Shown one piece after another: positions 6,983 to 11,966 of a stretch of 11,966 bases of DNA (within the stretch, counting starts at the first letter, position 1; every line of letters starts with the position of its first letter). The DNA is from an uncultured Campylobacter sp. GTDB lineage: Bacteria; Campylobacterota; Campylobacteria; Campylobacterales; Campylobacteraceae. The notes under the pieces are model-generated. The model made no database searches, had not been told where the DNA came from, and saw only the letters and a program-made list of their open reading frames with translations. The stretch is from assembly GCF_937890585.1 (NCBI RefSeq), contig NZ_CALACG010000132.1, forward strand, positions 1 to 11,966, read 5' to 3'. A program made the translations under genes and the position numbers.

Positions 6983-7202
6983 CGTTTTCTCTCTTTTTAG
7001 CAGCGTAAATGCTCTCAAGCACGCTTACCGCCTCGCAAAGGCGCTCATACTCTTCCATATTTAAAAGGACTGCTTCAAATTTATTGTTTTTAACGATGAC
7101 AGCGCGCTTTAGCTCGCTAGCTCCCACGCGTGAAAGGACTGAGCTAAAATTTCTAACCACCTCGGTTGCTGTATAAATTTCATCTTTTGTAAAAGTTACC
7201 AT
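6972..7202 (-). CDS. Phd/YefM-type antitoxin-like DNA-binding protein, without a toxin
   Basis: The 76-residue protein fits the Phd/YefM antitoxin fold: an N-terminal DNA-binding and dimerisation part (YTATEVVRNFSSVLSRV, 10-26, with the family's 'TAxExxRNFSxVL' look), a strand pair AVIVKNNKFEAVLLNMEEYERL (34-55), and a C-terminal helix (56-76) that in true antitoxins wraps the toxin. No RelE/ParE, YoeB or Doc-like toxin gene lies on either side: upstream is ddl, downstream a hydrolase. The ATG at 7202 has only a modest site (AAAGAGCG). A double palindrome, typical of autoregulation in this family, lies 14-32 bases before the start. A homologue at this position (Cj0797c) is recalled in C. jejuni, which argues for a long-kept role and not a passing toxin-antitoxin module. 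Confidence 0.75.
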   Translation of the reverse strand: MVTFTKDEIYTATEVVRNFSSVLSRVGASELKRAVIVKNNKFEAVLLNMEEYERLCEAVSVLESIYAAKKRENDGE

Positions 7203-7215
7203 TGTCGCTCTTTAT

Positions 7216-7234
7216 GTAAAATTTTACGTAAAAT
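7216..7234. promoter_or_regulatory. candidate operator: overlapping palindromes before the antitoxin-like gene
   Basis: GTAAAATTTTACGTAAAAT contains two overlapping perfect palindromes: GTAAAATTTTAC (7216-7227) and ATTTTACGTAAAAT (7221-7234). They lie in the only sizeable gap of the operon (64 bases between ddl and the Phd-like gene). On the minus strand TATATAAAG (near 7247-7255) and TGTGATATTT (near 7233-7242) are possible -10 elements just upstream, so a repressor here would cover a start site. Phd/YefM proteins bind short palindromes at their own promoters; the link is an inference. Confidence 0.4.
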
Positions 7235-7266
7235 ATCACAAACTACTTTATATATCGCTAAATAGC

Positions 7267-8307
7267 CTAGAGCTTGCCGCTGCCTTTTACCGAAGTGATA
7301 GAGTTTATAAATTTATAATCAATCTTTATCTCACGCTCTTTTGGAAGTGAGTTTGCAAGGGCGTTTAGTGTGCTCTCAAAGTCATCAAATAGATAGTTTG
7401 CAAGGCTGCCTGGGTTTGGATTGATCTCATTTAGATAGACCTCGTCATCTATCACGAAAAAGTCGCATCTAATGATCGCTCCGTCAAATCCACAATCATA
7501 AATTTTAGAAAAGTTAAATTTAAGCTTTTGCTTTAGCTCTTCAGAAATTTCCGCCTCTTTTACCTTGTTTTCATTTGAAAAACTTAGATATTTTTGCTCG
7601 TAGTCAAGAAATTCTTTCTTTTTTGGCTCTTCGACGATAGAAAATTTAATCTTTCCATCAATCCTGCATCCTGCAAGGTTATACTCTTTGACGCCTTTTA
7701 TAAATGGTTCAACTAGGACATCTTTATCAAATTCAAACGCCACATCTTTTGCGTAAGCTAGCTCGCTATCATCATGCACGACGCTCACGCCGATGCTGCT
7801 TCCTAGCCTTGCTGGCTTTAATATAATAGGATAGTGAAATTTTGGCTCACTTTGACGAGTTAGCATCTCATAGTCAAGCGCCTTTACGCCAGCCTTTTGC
7901 GCTAGAAATTTAGTAAGCTCTTTGTTGTAGCTAAGCGCGCTTGCTTCAAGCCTTGGACCTATATATTTGACCCCGTAAAAGTCAAAAAGTGCCGCTATCT
8001 TACCATCTTCGCCGTCCATGCCGTGGATCAAATTTATAATGACGTCACATTCAACTTTGTTTGCGCCAAAAAGCGAGTGCGCGTAAAAGCCACCCTTTGC
8101 TAAAGATAGCTTTTTTGAGTTTTTGTATTTGCCAGAGCTAAAGAAATTTGCCCTCATATCTTTTTGCTCGATCAGGTAAAAGTCCCTATTTGCATCACAA
8201 AATATAAATTTTAGCTCCTGTTTTAGGACGTTTTTTAAAACTATCGCACTTACTATGCTTATCTCATGCTCAAAACTCTTTGCCCCAAATATCACGCCTA
8301 AATTCAT
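7267..8307 (-). CDS. ddl: D-alanine--D-alanine ligase
   Basis: Ddl joins two D-Ala with ATP to give the dipeptide that MurF uses. The 346 residues show the ATP-grasp layout: Glu14 in EHEIS (binds the first D-Ala), [11 protein letters not shown] (92-102), [15 protein letters not shown] (160-174, with Lys164 and the flexible Ser170/171), DYEQKYLSF (235-243; Lys239-Tyr240 match the E. coli omega-loop Lys-Tyr), Arg280 and Asp282 in IIRCDFF, and Glu294/Asn296 in NEINPNPGS (E. coli has EANTSPGM). Keeping the omega-loop Tyr argues for D-Ala-D-Ala and against a D-lactate (vancomycin-resistance) ligase. AAGGAT seven bases before the ATG overlaps the ruvA stop; the gap is 11 bases, so expression is probably coupled to ruvA. 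Confidence 0.95.
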   Translation of the reverse strand: MNLGVIFGAKSFEHEISIVSAIVLKNVLKQELKFIFCDANRDFYLIEQKDMRANFFSSGKYKNSKKLSLAKGGFYAHSLFGANKVECDVIINLIHGMDGEDGKIAALFDFYGVKYIGPRLEASALSYNKELTKFLAQKAGVKALDYEMLTRQSEPKFHYPIILKPARLGSSIGVSVVHDDSELAYAKDVAFEFDKDVLVEPFIKGVKEYNLAGCRIDGKIKFSIVEEPKKKEFLDYEQKYLSFSNENKVKEAEISEELKQKLKFNFSKIYDCGFDGAIIRCDFFVIDDEVYLNEINPNPGSLANYLFDDFESTLNALANSLPKEREIKIDYKFINSITSVKGSGKL

Positions 8308-8318
8308 CTTTTTTATCC

Positions 8319-8876
8319 TTATCCTAGTTTTTTAAGTGCCTCTTTTATAAGATCGCTCGTGTTTTCACTCTTGCAATCAGGCAAAATTTTTACTATCTTT
8401 TCACGCTTAAAGCCAAGCGCCTCAAGTGCCAAAAGTGCCTCATTTTGATAGCTTGGCACGCTCTCGTCACTTATTAGTTTTGCGTCACTTAGCTCGGCTA
8501 TTATGCGCCTAGCTGTCTTTGGTCCGATACCTGGCACGCTTTTAAAAGTGTCAGCATCGCCGCTTATTATGGCATTTGTAAATGCCTGCGAGCTAAGACT
8601 TGAGCAAACTGCCATCGCTGTGCTAGCGCCTATGCCATTTAGCTTGATAAGCATCTCAAACATTTTTTGCTCGTTTGCGTCTAAAAAGCCATAGAGTAAA
8701 TTTGCGTCCTCTCTTATGATCTGCGTTATGGCAAGCTCGACTTTTTCGCCTTTGCTAAGTTTTGCTGAGCAAAAAAGCGAGATGAAAATTCCATAACTTA
8801 CGCCGCTATTTGTCTTAAGTATCACAAATGCAGGCTCTTTTTTCGTAACGATGCCTTCGATTGCTTTTATCATCAT
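8319..8876 (-). CDS. ruvA: Holliday junction branch migration protein RuvA
   Basis: RuvA tetramers bind four-way DNA junctions and load the RuvB motor in recombination and fork repair. The 185 residues follow the family order: an N-terminal OB-fold (1-64, [20 protein letters not shown] onward, ending near [15 protein letters not shown]), two helix-hairpin-helix units ([13 protein letters not shown] 78-90 and [17 protein letters not shown] 113-129), and the small C-terminal RuvB-contact domain ([16 protein letters not shown] to the end). Two start codons stand in a row: ATG at 8876 overlaps the fapA stop as ATGA and has AAAGG four bases away; ATG at 8873 is seven bases from that site and gives the length I recall for C. 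jejuni RuvA. Both are possible; the difference is one Met. Confidence 0.95.
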   Translation of the reverse strand: MMIKAIEGIVTKKEPAFVILKTNSGVSYGIFISLFCSAKLSKGEKVELAITQIIREDANLLYGFLDANEQKMFEMLIKLNGIGASTAMAVCSSLSSQAFTNAIISGDADTFKSVPGIGPKTARRIIAELSDAKLISDESVPSYQNEALLALEALGFKREKIVKILPDCKSENTSDLIKEALKKLG

Positions 8877-10804
8877 TTAACCTTTTGTTCCATGAAATTT
8901 ATATCCGCGTAGTCTTCAAGTTTGTTTGACTTTTTGATCTTGTATTCGACCTCGCCGCCGTTATCAAATTTATCTAGCGTGATGACGTGAGCGGTCTCGT
9001 TTTGTTTTGAGACGTAGGTGACGTTTTGTGGAGGATCGACGATGACAAATCTTATCTCATTTAGCTCGATCCAGTTGCCTCTGTTTATCACTTTGGCTGA
9101 GAATATGCCATTTTGCATCATCTCAAGCTCATCTTTTAGATCAGCTAAAAGCTCTTTTTTCTCTTTGAAAATTCTAAGCAAGGTGTTGTACTCATTAACG
9201 AGCCCTTGATACTCTTTTAGCTTTTTCATAAATGTAACTGGCGGTATCACTTTGGCCTTTGATAGCTCCTCGATCTTAGCTTTTATCGTATATATAGAGT
9301 CTTTGTTCTCATTTATGACGTTTTTCTTGCTCTCTATGTTTTTTAGAAGCGTAGCTAGCTCAGACTTGGTGCTCTCTATCTTGCTTAACTGATCTTGCGT
9401 AGCCTCCGCACTCTCAGGCATCTTACTAGCGTCAATGATAAATTTATTATCAGTGCCTTTTAGATATCTAACGTCGATTAGGTGCGAGGCTGTGATGGTG
9501 CAGTTTGAGCCAAGCGTGTCTATCTGGATATTTTGAGCTGTTATCGAGCCGCCAACTACGCTATTTATCTTCACTCTTTTTGCTATGACAGTGCCGCCTT
9601 CAAGCCTATCTATCTCGACGCTTTCAGCTTCGACCTTGCCGATGTGGATAGAAATTTTGGCATGTTTGGCGTAAATTTTAGCCTTTTGGTGAGTTTGACC
9701 GCCGATATTTACATCGTTTGCCTTGACCATCGCATTTGCGCCGACATTTCCCTTTACTTCGATCTCATCAGCCTCAACGATGATGCCAGTGCCGATAGCA
9801 TCTTTTATCGTGTCAGTCTCACGAACTACTAATGTGACGTTTGTGTCGGTGCCTGCTTGGATAGAGCCAGTCGTTTTAAAATTTGCTTCATTTATCTCTA
9901 TGCGCTCTTCGATGTCAAAAGAGCCGTTTTTCTCGACCACGTAGCCTGCTTTTTTAGCGATGTATTTTATGCTCTCGTCATTTTCTACGCGCTCGATATT
10001 TTCGCTTATGCTTATCTCTTTTTCACTCTCTTCTTTTGGCTTTGGCACCTCTATAAGCTTTCCTCTTACATCGCGTCCATTTGCGCCCTCGTGTGACTTT
10101 TTCTCCTCCATTATCACTTCATCTTTTGCCACGCCAAAGACAAAGCCCCTATCAGCGTAATCAACCTTATCTTCTTCTTTTATATCATCAAGTTTATCTT
10201 TGTAGTAGTAGATGATCTTAGCATCGATCGCCTTTTTAGGGTTGATGCCTTGGGTTAAATTTAGCGTGTAGTCCTTATCAAGCTCGCCCTTTACGTGAAT
10301 TATTGAGGCGATTTGCTTTAGTTCTTCTTTTAGCTTGCCGATCCTTATGCCTATTAAAATTTGAGCCTTCATAAGCTGTTTTGCGATGTATTCAAAAAGC
10401 TTATCTTCGTAGTGTTGTTCGTATTCGCACTCTTTGCTAGCTCTAACCTTTGCGATGACCTTTGTGATGGTTGAGTTTACGCCGATGTCGATCTTTGGCA
10501 GCTTTGGCGTGGCATTTAGCCTCACGTCAAAAAACTCCACGTCATAGACCTGCTCGATCTCTAGCGTCTCGTCAAGATAAAATGTGTTGTCATCAAAAAA
10601 GCTTAAATTTTCTTCAGGGACAAAAACTGGCTCGACGTTGTCTTTATTTTTGTAGTAAGTTAAGATATTTGAGAGTTTAAAGTCTATAAATTCCACCGGC
10701 ACGCTATATTGTTTGCTTAACTCTTTAAGCGATAGATAAGGTGTTGAAGTTTGAATTTGCGTTGGCGGTAAAAATCTCTCGTTTTCTTGCACGTTTTCGC
10801 TCAA
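8873..10804 (-). CDS. FapA / DUF342 family protein (flagellar assembly protein A-like)
   Basis: The 643-residue cytoplasmic protein has the DUF342 architecture. The N-terminal region (1-200) is charged and has no membrane segment. The core (about 215-460) shows the short repeating strands expected of a parallel beta-helix ([59 protein letters not shown]). A long coiled coil rich in Lys, Glu and Leu spans about 468-563, and a small C-terminal beta region carries [11 protein letters not shown] and VIVDPPQ. In Vibrio, FapA is linked to polar localisation and flagellation; that role is not shown for this gene. The start appears to be TTG at 10804 with GGA six bases upstream; no in-frame ATG precedes it before a TGA. 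It is the first gene of the operon, overlapping ruvA by four bases, with a counterpart in C. jejuni (Cj0800c, from memory). Confidence 0.8.
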   Translation of the reverse strand: MSENVQENERFLPPTQIQTSTPYLSLKELSKQYSVPVEFIDFKLSNILTYYKNKDNVEPVFVPEENLSFFDDNTFYLDETLEIEQVYDVEFFDVRLNATPKLPKIDIGVNSTITKVIAKVRASKECEYEQHYEDKLFEYIAKQLMKAQILIGIRIGKLKEELKQIASIIHVKGELDKDYTLNLTQGINPKKAIDAKIIYYYKDKLDDIKEEDKVDYADRGFVFGVAKDEVIMEEKKSHEGANGRDVRGKLIEVPKPKEESEKEISISENIERVENDESIKYIAKKAGYVVEKNGSFDIEERIEINEANFKTTGSIQAGTDTNVTLVVRETDTIKDAIGTGIIVEADEIEVKGNVGANAMVKANDVNIGGQTHQKAKIYAKHAKISIHIGKVEAESVEIDRLEGGTVIAKRVKINSVVGGSITAQNIQIDTLGSNCTITASHLIDVRYLKGTDNKFIIDASKMPESAEATQDQLSKIESTKSELATLLKNIESKKNVINENKDSIYTIKAKIEELSKAKVIPPVTFMKKLKEYQGLVNEYNTLLRIFKEKKELLADLKDELEMMQNGIFSAKVINRGNWIELNEIRFVIVDPPQNVTYVSKQNETAHVITLDKFDNGGEVEYKIKKSNKLEDYADINFMEQKVK

Positions 10805-10837
10805 ATTTGATCCATTTCACATAAAATTTTGGCTCTT

Positions 10838-10843
10838 ATTATC
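10838..10843 (-). promoter_or_regulatory. probable -10 box of the fapA-ruvA-ddl-murF operon
   Basis: GATAAT on the minus strand, with TTTTAGA just upstream, is the best -10 match between murJ and fapA. Transcription would start near 10831, about 27 bases before the TTG start. Assigned by eye. Confidence 0.4.
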
Positions 10844-10887
10844 TCTAAAACTTTATTAAATTTGGGTTATGTAAGCTTTAAAGCATC

Positions 10888-10899
10888 TTTTGTTACTAT
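10888..10899 (+). promoter_or_regulatory. probable sigma-70 promoter of murJ
   Basis: TTTTGT followed by TACTAT matches the Campylobacter habit of a T-run ending in G just before the -10 box. The start would fall near 10906, giving a leader of about 20 bases. A perfect ten-base palindrome, GCTTTAAAGC (10875-10884), lies just upstream; its significance is unknown. Confidence 0.4.
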
Positions 10900-10925
10900 T
10901 GCGTTTTAAATTTACTAGGTGGGCG

Positions 10926-11966
10926 ATGTTTATAAAAGGCTTTTTTTCAAACTCAGTTGGCATCATGACTTCAAGGATTTTAGGGCTTATAAGAGATCTT
11001 TTGACGGCTTCTATCCTTGGTGCTGGCATATTTAGCGACCTCTTTTTTATAGCATTTAAGATACCAAATTTATTTCGCCGTATCTTTGGCGAGGGAGCTT
11101 TTACGCAGGCATTTTTGCCAAATTTTGCAAATAACAAGAAAAAAGCGATCTTTCAGGCTGAAATTTTCATCAAATTTCTACTTTTTATAGGCGTTTTGAC
11201 GCTTCTTGTAAATTTATTTACGCCCTACTTTATAAAGATCATCGCAAGCGGCTTAAGCGAGCAAAATATCACAGACGCAGTGCCGCTTGTGCGTATAAAT
11301 TTCTACTATCTAGCCCTTGTTTATATCGTCACTTTCATGGGTGCGCTTCTTCAGTATAAAGGGCATTTTGCCACGACTGCGTTTTCTACTGCGCTGCTAA
11401 ATTTAGCCATGATCACTTCACTACTTTTGGCTCGTGGCAAGAGTGAGAGTGTGGTCGCGCTTTATCTTAGCTTTGGCGTCGTTGCAGGCGGTATTTTGCA
11501 GGTTTTAGTTCATCTAATCGCCATGAAATTTAACGCCTTAAATAAAATTTTTTGGGGTGGTCTAAGCGGATATTTTAAAGGCAAAAGAGCGCAGAGCAAA
11601 GGTTTTTTTATAAATTTCTACCATGGCTTACTTGGCTCAAGTGCTATGCAAATAAGCGCATTTATAGACACTTGGCTGGCTAGCTTTTTGGTAAGCGGCT
11701 CGATAAGCTATCTCTTTTATGCAAATAGAATTTTTCAGCTCCCACTTGCCATCTTTGCGATAGCGCTCTCTCAGGCACTCTTTCCAAAGATAACCAGACT
11801 TTTAAAGCAAAAAGACGAAGCAAACGCCCTAGTTTGGACGAAAAAGAGCTTTTACCTGCTACTTTGCGCCCTGCTAGTTGCGACTATCACAGGCGTTGTG
11901 CTAAGCGAGTTTATAATCTGGCTCTTGTTTGAAAGGGGAAATTTCACAAGGGCAAACACCATTGAG
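10926..11966 (+). CDS. murJ: lipid II flippase MurJ, 3' end outside the window
   Basis: MurJ (formerly MviN) moves lipid II across the inner membrane. From the ATG at 10926 (AGGTGGG four to six bases upstream) the frame is open for 347 codons to the window edge; MurJ proteins are usually about 480-510 residues, so roughly a quarter is missing. The first helix and loop carry the family signature: SRILGLIRDLLTASILGAG (16-34), DLFFIAFKIPNLFRRIFGEG (38-57) and AFTQAFLPNF (58-67). Arg17, Arg23, Asp38 and Arg51 line up with residues needed for E. coli MurJ function (Arg18, Arg24, Asp39, Arg52). The second signature, FYANRIFQLPLAIFAIALSQ (264-283), supplies Arg268 (E. coli Arg270) but has Asn and Gln where E. 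coli has Asp269 and Glu273. Many hydrophobic segments alternate with short charged loops. It is divergent from the ddl/murF operon. Confidence 0.95.
   Translation, partial: MFIKGFFSNSVGIMTSRILGLIRDLLTASILGAGIFSDLFFIAFKIPNLFRRIFGEGAFTQAFLPNFANNKKKAIFQAEIFIKFLLFIGVLTLLVNLFTPYFIKIIASGLSEQNITDAVPLVRINFYYLALVYIVTFMGALLQYKGHFATTAFSTALLNLAMITSLLLARGKSESVVALYLSFGVVAGGILQVLVHLIAMKFNALNKIFWGGLSGYFKGKRAQSKGFFINFYHGLLGSSAMQISAFIDTWLASFLVSGSISYLFYANRIFQLPLAIFAIALSQALFPKITRLLKQKDEANALVWTKKSFYLLLCALLVATITGVVLSEFIIWLLFERGNFTRANTIE

Noticed and set aside
6983..7018. N-terminal extension of the hydrolase from the TTG at 7018
   Set aside because: The ATG at 6982 has a purine-rich site (AAAGAGAG) just before it, and the extra 12 residues overlap the upstream gene without any family-like sequence.
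9533..10096. Plus-strand open frames across the DUF342 gene
   Set aside because: They overlap each other and lie antisense to a long gene with a coherent domain structure; no ribosome sites or known motifs.
10856..11137. Minus-strand open frame between fapA and murJ
   Set aside because: It is antisense to the conserved N-terminal signature of MurJ and has a basic, low-information peptide with no good start.

Overview
The window is about 12 kb of Campylobacter core chromosome. It is AT-rich and densely packed, with short or overlapping gene junctions. The proteins (FlgH, Pta-AckA, a membrane-anchored MurF, Ddl, RuvA, a DUF342/FapA protein, MurJ) look like Campylobacterota families. Base composition and the constant use of AAATTT words suggest a C. 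concisus-like species; that species call is an inference. From memory, the left part matches the C. jejuni order flgH-pta-ackA (Cj0687c-0689) and the right part matches murF-hydrolase-small protein-ddl-ruvA-DUF342-murJ (Cj0795c-0801). These two blocks are apart in C. jejuni, so the window joins them.

Left (1-940): the start of an unidentified minus-strand gene sits at the very edge, preceded by a strong ribosome binding site and AT-rich DNA. Then comes the hairpin terminator of flgH, and flgH itself (L-ring lipoprotein) with a perfect sigma-54 promoter. That promoter is packed against, and overlaps, the probable sigma-70 promoter of the divergent pta-ackA operon.

Centre (939-4340): pta and ackA interconvert acetyl-CoA and acetate plus ATP. 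The 330 bases after ackA hold no intact gene but contain what looks like the decayed remnant of one. Next is a separately promoted TM2-domain membrane protein ending in a clear intrinsic terminator, shared with the convergent operon.

Right (4327-10804, minus strand): a seven-gene, tightly coupled operon read from right to left: fapA (DUF342), ruvA, ddl, a Phd/YefM-type antitoxin-like gene, an alpha/beta hydrolase, murF and a small Sel1-repeat periplasmic protein. Four junctions overlap. Ddl makes D-Ala-D-Ala, MurF adds it to the UDP-MurNAc-tripeptide, and the divergent murJ (10926 to the window end, incomplete) flips lipid II, so peptidoglycan precursor synthesis and export are grouped here. 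A double palindrome directly upstream of the antitoxin-like gene is a candidate autoregulatory operator.

I found no mobile element, CRISPR array, tRNA, rRNA or obvious new defence system. The most unusual items are the orphan antitoxin-like gene with its palindromes, the overlapping flgH/pta promoters, the transmembrane N-terminus of MurF and the gene remnant at the synteny junction.
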